This document shows, in pieces, positions 1-8,012 of a DNA stretch of 8,705 nt. The number at the start of each line of letters is the position of its first letter. The stretch's first letter is position 1. The position numbers were made by a program, and so were the translations under genes. Under the pieces are notes generated by a model. It made no database searches. It was not told the origin of the DNA and worked only from the letters and a program-made list of their open reading frames with translations. This DNA comes from an uncultured Alistipes sp. (GTDB lineage Bacteria; Bacteroidota; Bacteroidia; Bacteroidales; Rikenellaceae): assembly GCA_900549685.1 (NCBI GenBank), contig UROX01000111.1, positions 1-8,705 of the forward strand, given 5' to 3'.

Positions 1-149
1 TATTAACGATTTGATGTGTAATAGTATGTAAAACTTGAATGTTTTTAAATGGGTCTCTGCTTGATGAAAATTATTATTTTTGTAGTTAGGCCTTAATATT
101 TCACATTATTCGAGGAGGCATTCAATATAAACTTGTATTGATCCTTCCT
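1..149. other. AT-rich intergenic region downstream of pbpC
   Basis: This stretch follows the pbpC stop codon and is much richer in A and T than the rest of the window. I see no open reading frame of useful length, no tRNA and no GC-rich hairpin followed by a T tract on either strand. A weak 6-bp AT-only hairpin at 122-141 lacks a U tract, so the transcription end of the pbpC operon is not visible here. It may lie beyond the left edge or depend on Rho. Confidence 0.6.
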
Positions 150-2399
150 TTATATGATGATTGCCGCGGTACACAATATTATGCCCGAAGTGTCGACCAC
201 GGTAATTGTGTGAACTCCGCGTGTTGGTGCGATTGTCATTTGGTGGATATCACGGGTTGAACCGAGATAGATGTTGTCCAGATGCCAGAAAAGCTCCGTC
301 GCTGGATTCGTGTGAGCGACCCGGGCGACAAACGAACCCGGCGAGCCGTCCAATTGTCGTGGTAGCGAGATGATGCTCCCGTCGGCCGGATAGATGAAGT
401 GCATCGTGGTGGTCGGATCTGTCCCGGGACCTTGTTTCAAGGACGGCAACGCCCTATATTCGGGATGGAGCGGTTTGTAGAAATGTTCGATTATCGGCGG
501 CAGGACGAAACGACTCTTCAGGCGGACGGGCTTGCTGCGATCCACGACCTGCCGCCCGCCATCCAGCGAGAGGGGCACTTCGCGACAATAGGGGCAGGGA
601 CGGCACGCGGTAGCCCCCTTGGGCAACAATTCTGTCTGCGTCTCCGGGCAAAAGCGACCGGCCGGATACCCGGAATGGCTGCATACCGATCGGATCATAC
701 CCTCTTCATCTCCGGGCTCCTCAAACCATCCGCATTCCGGCAATAGCCCGAACAGTTCGAACAGACCGGGGCCCGCGATGCGGGCTCCGGTCAGGTCGGC
801 AACGCCGCTTCCGTTGGCATTTCCGGCCCATACTCCGATAACATACTTGGGAGTTAGTCCGATTGCCCACGCATCACGCGATCCGTAACTGGTCCCTGTT
901 TTCCAGGCGATGTTCTGTGCGGAATTGGCCCGTCGCCAATCCATTTCGTCGGGACGGACCACTTCGCGCATCGCCTCGAACGTACGATACAGGGCGACCC
1001 GATCGTGCAGCGGAAAGCTCGGATAACGGGTCGAATCCTGATAACATGCCGCCATTTTGGCATAGCATGCTGCAATATCCACCAACGTAACCTCGGCTCC
1101 GCCCAGAATCAGTGAAAGACCATATTCATCTGCGGGGCGTGACAAGGTTTTCAATCCGGCCTGCCGGAGCGTCTCGACAAAGCGCAGGATGCCGTACTCT
1201 TTCAACAGATATACGTTGGGAATGTTGAGCGAAAGGGCTAACGCCTGATCGGCTTCGATGGCCCCGGCATAGGAGCCGTCGAAGTTCTTGGGGGCAAACC
1301 CTCCGAAATCCATCGGGACATCGGGCAGGAGCGAGTTCGGGAGAATCGTTCCTTGTTCGAGAGCTGCCGCGTAGAGCAGCGGTTTGAGAATGCTGCCCGA
1401 CGAGCGTGGCGAACGGGCGATATCGACCCATTTCCCATCGCGGTCGAACGACAGATCGCTGTTGCCGCAATAGGCTGCCGGCTCACCGCTCTCCACCTCG
1501 ACGATGATTGCTGCCAGATCCCGGATTCCCTTTTGTCGCAGTTCCCGGTTCCAACGCACGAGCACCTCCTCCATACGGTGTTGAAGATCCCGATCAATGT
1601 GAGTCACGGTGCGTTGTCCGTGTGCCTTCCGGTCGTACCACTCCACCAGATGCGGAGCATATTGGGGCATCGGATAAGGCTCGCCGATCAGCGGCTCTTC
1701 CAAGGCCAGCGCATAGTCCTCCTCGTCGATCTCGCCTTTGGCATGCAGACGGGCCAGCAGCCGGTTGCGTTTGGCCAGCAGCTGATCGCGGTTCCTGGCC
1801 AGATGGATACTGGAAGGCGCATTTTGCAGCACGGCGAGTGTGGCGGCTTCGGCCCACGACAATTCGGTCCGGTCACTTCCCAGATACCGCCACATGGCGA
1901 CATCGATGCCGACGACGTTGCCTCCGAACGGGGCGTGGGCGGCATACAGACGCAGTATCTCCTCTTTCGAGCAGCGTAGCTCCAGCCGTGTGGCCATGCA
2001 TGTTTCGACCAGTTTCTGCCACAACGTCCGCGGTTTTTGTCGCGAGAGGCGGATGACCTGCATGGTCAGCGTGCTGCCTCCGCTTACGATGCGACCGTTG
2101 CGGATGTTCTGGATCGCGGCACGCACCAACGCCCGCGGACTGACGCCGCAATGGTCGAAAAAGGTGCGGTCTTCGAACTCGACGAGCGCCTTTACGAACT
2201 TCTCGGGTAAGGTGTCGCGTGGCGGGAAGCGCCATTGCCCGTCATCGGCGACCCTCGCACCGAGCAACGCACCGTTTCGGTCGGTCACAACCGTCGAATA
2301 GGTGGTTCCCTCGAAGAGGTCGCGCGGCAGACAAAAGAGCCACAGCAGCAGGAGAACTCCTGCCGCTGTGGCTGCTGCATATTTCAGTTTGCGCCTCAT
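150..2399 (-). CDS. pbpC: Penicillin-binding protein 1C, bifunctional peptidoglycan transglycosylase/transpeptidase
   Basis: This 749-residue protein is a class A penicillin-binding protein of the PbpC type. It would polymerise lipid II and cross-link glycan strands on the periplasmic face of the inner membrane. A single membrane anchor lies at about residues 7-24. The glycosyltransferase family 51 domain (about 55-230) has the catalytic Glu76 in an EDRTFFDHCG motif, then GGSTLTMQ at 107-114 and the APFGGNVVG segment at about 156-164. The transpeptidase domain (about 295-545) has SILK with nucleophile Ser336 and Lys339, SLN at 390-392 and KTG at 500-502. All catalytic motifs are intact. A cysteine-containing linker (573-605) leads to a BiPBP_C-like beta domain at about 655-745, which is typical of PBP1C. 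The start codon overlaps the stop of the upstream macroglobulin gene by 4 bp (ATGA), and no Shine-Dalgarno is visible, as is common in Bacteroidota. The start is supported by the membrane anchor beginning immediately after it. In this family the partner macroglobulin is thought to trap invading proteases while PBP1C repairs the wall. Confidence 0.95.
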   Translation of the reverse strand: MRRKLKYAAATAAGVLLLLWLFCLPRDLFEGTTYSTVVTDRNGALLGARVADDGQWRFPPRDTLPEKFVKALVEFEDRTFFDHCGVSPRALVRAAIQNIRNGRIVSGGSTLTMQVIRLSRQKPRTLWQKLVETCMATRLELRCSKEEILRLYAAHAPFGGNVVGIDVAMWRYLGSDRTELSWAEAATLAVLQNAPSSIHLARNRDQLLAKRNRLLARLHAKGEIDEEDYALALEEPLIGEPYPMPQYAPHLVEWYDRKAHGQRTVTHIDRDLQHRMEEVLVRWNRELRQKGIRDLAAIIVEVESGEPAAYCGNSDLSFDRDGKWVDIARSPRSSGSILKPLLYAAALEQGTILPNSLLPDVPMDFGGFAPKNFDGSYAGAIEADQALALSLNIPNVYLLKEYGILRFVETLRQAGLKTLSRPADEYGLSLILGGAEVTLVDIAACYAKMAACYQDSTRYPSFPLHDRVALYRTFEAMREVVRPDEMDWRRANSAQNIAWKTGTSYGSRDAWAIGLTPKYVIGVWAGNANGSGVADLTGARIAGPGLFELFGLLPECGWFEEPGDEEGMIRSVCSHSGYPAGRFCPETQTELLPKGATACRPCPYCREVPLSLDGGRQVVDRSKPVRLKSRFVLPPIIEHFYKPLHPEYRALPSLKQGPGTDPTTTMHFIYPADGSIISLPRQLDGSPGSFVARVAHTNPATELFWHLDNIYLGSTRDIHQMTIAPTRGVHTITVVDTSGIILCTAAIII
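2396..2399 (-). other. ATGA stop/start overlap coupling the A2M gene to pbpC
   Basis: The TGA stop of the macroglobulin gene shares bases with the ATG of pbpC. With no ribosome binding site visible before pbpC, terminating ribosomes probably reinitiate here, which would couple the amounts of the two proteins. The overlap is seen directly; coupling is inferred. Confidence 0.85.
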
Positions 2400-5300
2400 T
2401 TTACCACTTTGACACGACGATTCGACAGCACGGCCCGGCAGGATGTGTCGTACATATCCTCACACACGGTTGCCGGCAGGACAAACTCTCCGCACCAGGC
2501 AGCACGCAACCGGACAACAAACTCCCGAGTTTCACCCGCCTTCAACCCGAAGTACCAGCAGATCCGGTCGTCGCGGATATCCAGGTGTTTGAGATCCCCG
2601 GTGGCGGTTTCATTCATCAGCCGCTCGTTCCAGATCTCCCAGCCCGACGGTACGGCCAGGGTCAGCGCCATTGACTCGGAGTCGTTCCCGCGCTTCCGGA
2701 CCTCGATGCGGGCCAGAAACTCCTGCCCCTGCTGCAGCTTCGCAACCTCGATCCCCTGCCCATGCAGGTCCGTGTATCGGACGGTGATGGTGACCCCCGC
2801 TGCCGAAGCCGGGATGATCTCGTCGGTGGCCGGACGCCGCGAAGCTGTCAGCGACACACAGACGGCCTCGCGGCCGCGGTTTTCGAGGGTGACACTTCCC
2901 GCTGCGGCCGGCAGCTCCATCTTTTCGATCCCCTGCATGTTGCGGAGAGTCTGCGCCTTTCCGTCGGACGTACGGATGACGACCTCCTTGCTGCCGGGTG
3001 TCATCAGGTCGGTCAGTCGGCTCATGGCCGCACTCGTAAAAGCGATCTCCTGGGTCGAACAGCTCGTTGGTGCGAACTTGTCCGCCAGATCACGGGCTGC
3101 CGCAGCCGCCCGATTGCCCTCTCCGAGCAGCGCCCAGGTCTCGACCTCCATGGCCAGATCGCGCAGCGGACTGTAAAAGGTCTCATAGTTGCCGGGGATC
3201 CGGGGGGCCTCGTCGGCTTTTTCGAGCAGTTTCGTCGCGACGTCGCCCCGGCCCGAAACTGCATAGGCGGCCGCCAAACGCATCAGTGCCTGCCGCGACA
3301 GATTCCGGGATTCCCGCAGTCTGTTCATGGCGGCCGAAGGCTGTTCCCCGGCCAATGCCAGCGTGTAAAGCCGATAGGCTTGTACCAGATCGGCCGCACA
3401 GACCGTCGTGTGCCGGTAATCGCGCGCTGCCGTTTTCTGATAGGTGGCCCAGCGATCGATCGCCTTCCGGTCGATGGCAAACCCCTGCCGGCGGGCTTCG
3501 ACCATCACCTCCCCGGCCATGGAGGTAACCCACGGGTGGGCATCGGAGTATCCCGGCCAATAGGCGAATCCGCCGTTGGGAAGCTGGCGGAACAGGATGT
3601 TTTTCAAGATGTCGGGTAACGCCTCTTCAGCCTGATGTTGCTCGTTCTCGTGCAGAAACCGCCGGGCATAAAGCAGATACATGGCCCTCGCCGAGAGCTG
3701 TTCGGTGCAGAAGTGCCCGTAATCGGCCACAAAGGAGAAGACGCCACTGAAAGGGATGGACGGTATCGTTGCGATCTCCATGCGGACGCTCCCATCTTCC
3801 AGCCCCCGCCATGAGAACCGGTCGCTCGCACCGCCCTGTACGTTTCGGCTTTCTACCGTTGTAACCAGCGGCTGCGGATTCCGCACTTCGATGGCGAGTG
3901 TTTCGTTCACCGAATGCCCGCCGCCCCGTGCCGAGATGCGGATTTTCGCCTGTCCGCTTTTTTGCCTGTCGCACAACAGCTCGAAATCGACCATCTTTTC
4001 TCCGGCGGAGGCGAAGTGCAGTGTTCGGGAACGGCTTCCGACGACGGCAACGGGACCTTCGGTCTCGATGTTTACCTGGATGTCGCCCAGCGCCTCGTCC
4101 GAAGCAAAGAGATTCACCGGCAGGCGAACCCGGTCGCCGCACGCAAGCACCCGGGGCAGCGTTGGCAGCAGCATCAGCGGTGAGCGGACCGTCACCGTCT
4201 TGTCGGCACTTCCGTAACTGCCGGCATGGGCTGCGACCACCATCACGCGGACCGATCCGACGTACATCGGCAGCGTGATCCGGTGGGTTTTCGTCCCGCC
4301 GTTCAGGGTGAACGGTCCGAGAAACTTCACCACCGGGTTGAATCGTTTCTCCTTGCCGGCGGCCTCGCGGATGGCCTCGTCCCCGCCGACACTCAATATC
4401 GAGGTGAACTTTCCGGCGTATGCACCGATGACATCGTCGTACATGTCCCAGGTGCGGATGCCCAGTGCCTCGCGGCGATTCATGGCCTGCCACGGCTGCG
4501 GGGTCCTGAATGCCGTGATGTCCAGCAACCCCTCGTCCACGATGGCCAGCGTGTAGCTCATCGGCTTGTTGTCGCGTTCGTGGATCCGGATCGCAAATTC
4601 CCGCTGGGGAAGGATCTCATCAGCGACCTCGATCTGCGGGTGAAGAATCGTGCGACGGTCAATGACCTCGGCTCCCTCCACGCCGTACATCCGGATCGGC
4701 AGGTCGTTTACGGTCTGGGCGTGCGGCTGCAACAAGGTGGCGTGCACATAGAAATTGGGCGCCATATCCCGGGTTATCCGCAGCCTGTGGGCCGTCTCCT
4801 CCTTGTCCGACAGACGCACCCAGCGGCGCGACAGCACGCGTGACCCGTTTTCCACCGAGAGAAGCACCCTCCCACCCGACGATCGGGGCAGATAGACCGT
4901 TGCCAGGTCGCCGACTTCGTAGTTTCGCTTGTCCAGGGCGAACGAGAGCATGGTTGCGGCCGTTGGATCGCTCTTGCCCGAGTGCCCGCGCCAGTCGGGC
5001 CAGTCGATGTAGATTTCCCCGCCCGAGGCGTGGCCGCTCCCGATATCGCGGACAAAAACGAGGTATTTGCCCCATGCGGGATAGTCGATCCGGAAGGGAA
5101 TCTCGGCTTTGCCCGCCGAGGTTTTCAATCGTCCCGAAGCCACCGTCCGGGCGGACTCGCTCTGGACATAGCGGCTTAACTCCGCGGCCGACCCCTCCTG
5201 CCACCAGCTCCAGTCGAGGCGATAGATCTTGTATTCCAGCTCGCGCGAATCGAGGGGCTTTCCATCGGGATCGACTGCGACAACCGGGAAATGCAGGTCG

Positions 5301-7852
5301 CAATCGGTTTCGAACTCCCGATCACCCAGCCTGATCCCCACGTAAGCCTCGTAGGGCGAATAGCGGACCGAACGGGAGGTGATGCTCTCATCGCCTCCGG
5401 CCTCCGCCACGCGGGCGATCAGATTGGCCTGCAGCACTCCGGGAGTCTGCTGGGTCGCCGGAATGCGGATCTGCTTCGTGATTTGCCCCAGGGAGTCCAG
5501 CCTGCCGGAGAGCAGGTCGTGTCTGGAAAACGAAAACGCGTAGAGCGGATTGGCAAACCGGTAGTCGTCGTAACGTTCGAACGGGTGCGGATCCGTGAAG
5601 AGCGACATCCCGACGCTTGCCTGCAACCCGGCTGCGACGGGGCCGGTCAGCCAACGGGCGTCGAGACCGATCTCTGCATCCGATGCGCCGCGCAGTATCT
5701 CCGGAGAAGATATATGGATCTTCAGCCGGTTGGGCTTTATGGTCTCTATGCGGACGGTGTGGTGGAACGTCTGCCCGCCCACCTTGAACCGGGCATCCCA
5801 TTGTCCGGTCGGTGCATCCTCGGCCGTCTTTGTCCGGAAGACATAGATGCCGTCGACACTGCGGGTGAGCGTCTGCCGGTCGTAGAGCTGTTTGCCCGGG
5901 GTATGGAGCTCCATCGTCACGGGATGGTTGGCCGGAAGGGCATGCTGCTTGTCCTCGACGATCAGTGTGAGGTATATCTCGTCCCCCGGCCGCCAGACTC
6001 CGCGTTCGCCATAGATAAAGCCTTTGATCCCTTGCGGGGTCTTTTTGCCGCCGACATCAAACCGGCTTGTCGAGAGCTCTGACGCGCCGTTGATCTTCAG
6101 AAACGTGGTGGATACACCGTCGGATGCCGTAATGACGAAGGGATTCCCGTCCGTGCGGAAGTCGGCAAAACCCTGCTCGTCGGTGCAGGCCGAGCCGATC
6201 TCCCGCAACTGGAAATTGTAGGCCGTTACGCGAATCCCGGCGAGCGGCGAGGCGGTCATGATGTCCGAGACCGTACACCACAGGCGGTCGGAGTCCGCCC
6301 GTTTGACAATCAGCCCCAGATTGGAGGCGGCCAGATTGTATTCGGGCATGTGCGCCGTCGACATGTAGTAGCTCTCTTTCGTCGGGTCATCGCTCTCCCG
6401 CCATTCGTACTTACCCCAGTCATAATCCGGGGCTCGGCGTCCGATATAGGCGCGGGGTTTGTCCCAGGTCTCCTTGTCCGATAGGGTCAGACCGTTCTGT
6501 ACTTCGAACGGGGCTGCCTGGACTCGGTCGTAAAGCGAATAGGCCTGGCGAAACGAGAGCCGGATGTTGTAGATTGCGCCCCGTTCCTGCCGGAAAAGGT
6601 GATTCAGATCGACCGAGAAGTTCTGCCATTGGTGAAGGTCCAGCGACGGGTCTTTGTCCAGCCGGACGGTCTGCCGGTAGATCAGCCGTCCGACCCGGCG
6701 CAGCTCGTAGGTCTCCTCCATTTCGCTCTCCTGCAGAAAGGTCAGCACGTTGTCGGCATAGATCTTGACCACCTCGACATCCACCGCGGCCAGATTGACG
6801 GCCCGGAACGGCAGCGAAAGATTCCGGCTGTCGGGAAGAATCGTCCCGTTGATGGGAATCTCGACGGCCGGAGGGAGTACTTCCTGCTCCAGGTGTTGCA
6901 CGACCTCGGTCTGCAATCTCCGGCCGTCCTCGGAGCGGATCAGTTCGGAGAGCCGCAGCACCAGATCCCTTAGCCCGTTATTCGGATAAAAGATGCGGAC
7001 CCGGTTTCCGCTGCGCTCGATGCGAAGGGATTCGATCCCGTCGATCGTAACAAGCCCGTCCAACTCCTGCAAGGCGTCGAGCGGGTCGCTGAACTCCAAC
7101 TCCAGACAGGGCTGTACGGTCTGGTGTCGTTCGACCCCCAGCAGTTTGAACTCGGCTTGACCGGGAATCACAACTTTCGTCGCGATTTTGTTACACCCCT
7201 CTGTTGCGCCGTCGTATTCGATCTCCAGCTCGGAATCCTTCTCCTGCCGTCGGACTTCCGAGATGCGGAAGGTGTATTGCCGGGCATCGGCTGTCGGCTG
7301 GATCTGTGAAACAGCCCGCTGTCCCCGGCAGTTCAGCCGTGAGTTGTCGGGCGAAAGACGGCCGGGCTGGAAACTGAATTTCAGAATACCCTCGATCTGA
7401 ACCATTCCTCCGTTTGTCGGATCAATCCGGACCCGAACCTCCTTGAATTTGACCTCGCGGCGAGCCACCCGGAATTCGAATGCAAACTCCTTCAGCGTGT
7501 CGATACCCGTCAGCGCCGCCATGTCCAGATGACAGCGATAGCTCTCTTCCGGCTTCAAGGCGCCGGGACGGGGCCTGAATTCGAGATACCGACCGCCCTG
7601 TGCATACACGGCCTCGCCCTGAATCGAGGGGGAGAAGCGGAATGCCTTTTCCAGCGGACGCAGGGTGTCCAGCTGGGCCAGCAGGGAGTCGGTCGCTTCG
7701 ATCCGGATCCTTGATGCCATGTCGATCTGTTCAGGCGTGTAGGCGGCAATCCAGCGGGTGGCCTCCTGTGTAGTCATCGGTTCGGAGGCGCAGGCAGCCA
7801 AACCTGATGCCGCTATTGTCACAGCGAGCAGTCGTAGTAGCGTTTTTCTCAT
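2396..7852 (-). CDS. Bacterial alpha-2-macroglobulin (YfhM-like), thioester-containing lipoprotein
   Basis: This 1818-residue protein is a bacterial alpha-2-macroglobulin, a broad protease trap that is cleaved in a bait region and then captures the attacker through a reactive thioester. The N-terminus is a lipoprotein signal: basic MRK, a hydrophobic core and the lipobox LAAC with Cys21 as the lipidated residue. The next residues are ASEP, so there is no Asp at +2 and no obvious surface-export acidic run; anchoring in the periplasm is most likely. Residues about 22-600 are beta-rich macroglobulin-like domains. An MG2-type domain with FIYGERGVWRPGD starts at 612, followed by PNRLKI and an MG3-like domain. 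MG-type domains lie at about 838-960 and a bait-region domain begins near 970 (DKRNYEVGD). The central A2M domain is at about 1150-1260, the thioester domain at about 1375-1640 with CTEQ at 1382-1385, and an MG10-like domain at about 1675-1818. It is somewhat longer than E. coli YfhM (about 1650 aa). The reading frame is intact and overlaps pbpC by 4 bp. The start is chosen because it directly yields the signal peptide; an A-rich stretch precedes it. Confidence 0.95.
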   Translation of the reverse strand: MRKTLLRLLAVTIAASGLAACASEPMTTQEATRWIAAYTPEQIDMASRIRIEATDSLLAQLDTLRPLEKAFRFSPSIQGEAVYAQGGRYLEFRPRPGALKPEESYRCHLDMAALTGIDTLKEFAFEFRVARREVKFKEVRVRIDPTNGGMVQIEGILKFSFQPGRLSPDNSRLNCRGQRAVSQIQPTADARQYTFRISEVRRQEKDSELEIEYDGATEGCNKIATKVVIPGQAEFKLLGVERHQTVQPCLELEFSDPLDALQELDGLVTIDGIESLRIERSGNRVRIFYPNNGLRDLVLRLSELIRSEDGRRLQTEVVQHLEQEVLPPAVEIPINGTILPDSRNLSLPFRAVNLAAVDVEVVKIYADNVLTFLQESEMEETYELRRVGRLIYRQTVRLDKDPSLDLHQWQNFSVDLNHLFRQERGAIYNIRLSFRQAYSLYDRVQAAPFEVQNGLTLSDKETWDKPRAYIGRRAPDYDWGKYEWRESDDPTKESYYMSTAHMPEYNLAASNLGLIVKRADSDRLWCTVSDIMTASPLAGIRVTAYNFQLREIGSACTDEQGFADFRTDGNPFVITASDGVSTTFLKINGASELSTSRFDVGGKKTPQGIKGFIYGERGVWRPGDEIYLTLIVEDKQHALPANHPVTMELHTPGKQLYDRQTLTRSVDGIYVFRTKTAEDAPTGQWDARFKVGGQTFHHTVRIETIKPNRLKIHISSPEILRGASDAEIGLDARWLTGPVAAGLQASVGMSLFTDPHPFERYDDYRFANPLYAFSFSRHDLLSGRLDSLGQITKQIRIPATQQTPGVLQANLIARVAEAGGDESITSRSVRYSPYEAYVGIRLGDREFETDCDLHFPVVAVDPDGKPLDSRELEYKIYRLDWSWWQEGSAAELSRYVQSESARTVASGRLKTSAGKAEIPFRIDYPAWGKYLVFVRDIGSGHASGGEIYIDWPDWRGHSGKSDPTAATMLSFALDKRNYEVGDLATVYLPRSSGGRVLLSVENGSRVLSRRWVRLSDKEETAHRLRITRDMAPNFYVHATLLQPHAQTVNDLPIRMYGVEGAEVIDRRTILHPQIEVADEILPQREFAIRIHERDNKPMSYTLAIVDEGLLDITAFRTPQPWQAMNRREALGIRTWDMYDDVIGAYAGKFTSILSVGGDEAIREAAGKEKRFNPVVKFLGPFTLNGGTKTHRITLPMYVGSVRVMVVAAHAGSYGSADKTVTVRSPLMLLPTLPRVLACGDRVRLPVNLFASDEALGDIQVNIETEGPVAVVGSRSRTLHFASAGEKMVDFELLCDRQKSGQAKIRISARGGGHSVNETLAIEVRNPQPLVTTVESRNVQGGASDRFSWRGLEDGSVRMEIATIPSIPFSGVFSFVADYGHFCTEQLSARAMYLLYARRFLHENEQHQAEEALPDILKNILFRQLPNGGFAYWPGYSDAHPWVTSMAGEVMVEARRQGFAIDRKAIDRWATYQKTAARDYRHTTVCAADLVQAYRLYTLALAGEQPSAAMNRLRESRNLSRQALMRLAAAYAVSGRGDVATKLLEKADEAPRIPGNYETFYSPLRDLAMEVETWALLGEGNRAAAAARDLADKFAPTSCSTQEIAFTSAAMSRLTDLMTPGSKEVVIRTSDGKAQTLRNMQGIEKMELPAAAGSVTLENRGREAVCVSLTASRRPATDEIIPASAAGVTITVRYTDLHGQGIEVAKLQQGQEFLARIEVRKRGNDSESMALTLAVPSGWEIWNERLMNETATGDLKHLDIRDDRICWYFGLKAGETREFVVRLRAAWCGEFVLPATVCEDMYDTSCRAVLSNRRVKVVK

Positions 7853-7853
7853 C

Positions 7854-7901
7854 TTTTGTATGTGTTTTTGATGGTTTGTCCTTGTTGCTGCACATACAAA
7901 A
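7854..7901. repeat. Perfect 11-bp inverted repeat in the A2M leader
   Basis: TTTTGTATGTG at 7854-7864 is matched exactly by its reverse complement CACATACAAAA at 7891-7901, with 26 bases between the arms. On the coding (minus) strand the proximal arm ends one base before the ATG of the macroglobulin gene. If both arms are transcribed, the stem would sit against the start codon and could limit initiation. If transcription begins inside the repeat, it would instead be a DNA operator. The only promoter-like element I see is CAATTTTG (minus strand, 7904 to 7897), one base off the Bacteroidota -7 consensus TAnnTTTG. It overlaps the distal arm and has no clear -33 partner, so I do not call it as a promoter. 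Confidence 0.6.
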
Positions 7902-7906
7902 TTGAC

Positions 7907-7950
7907 AAAAAGAAATCGTACAGTCCGGACATTTGCCCCGAACTGTACGA
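7907..7950 (-). terminator. Rho-independent terminator of the phosphodiester-glycosidase-like gene
   Basis: On the minus strand a 14-bp stem (arms 7950-7937 and 7929-7916, including two G-U wobbles) encloses a 7-base loop, GCAAATG. It is followed directly by the T-rich tract TTTCTTTTT (7915 to 7907). It lies about 60 bases after the stop codon of the upstream gene. There is no T tract on the other side, so it acts only for minus-strand transcription. It separates the upstream gene from the macroglobulin-pbpC operon, leaving the operon promoter very little room. Confidence 0.88.
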
Positions 7951-8012
7951 AACCTATATATTGGTGTACGAAGTGTGCCGATGCGAGCGATTTGGTCTTG
8001 CCTGCCTATGCC

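Noticed and set aside
75..82. TATTTTTG on the plus strand, a perfect match to the Bacteroidota -7 element TAnnTTTG
   Set aside because: There is no -33 TTTG at suitable spacing, the region is AT-rich so matches are easy, and it would point into the antisense of pbpC.
122..141. Hairpin TCAATA/TATTGA after the pbpC stop codon as a terminator
   Set aside because: The stem is only six AT-rich pairs and is not followed by a U tract on the coding strand.
2235..3619. Long plus-strand open frames antisense to the A2M and pbpC genes (2235-3176 and 2762-3619)
   Set aside because: They lie opposite well-supported conserved genes, and their translations are rich in Arg, Ser, Pro and Gly with no recognisable domain. 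That is expected of antisense frames in GC-rich DNA.
5291..6082. A 263-codon plus-strand open frame
   Set aside because: It is antisense to the MG2/MG3 region of the macroglobulin and shows no family motif, so it is a shadow of the real gene.
7878..7884. CAAGGAC in the A2M leader as a Shine-Dalgarno site
   Set aside because: It is about 25 bases upstream of the ATG, too far for a ribosome binding site, and Bacteroidota rarely rely on one.
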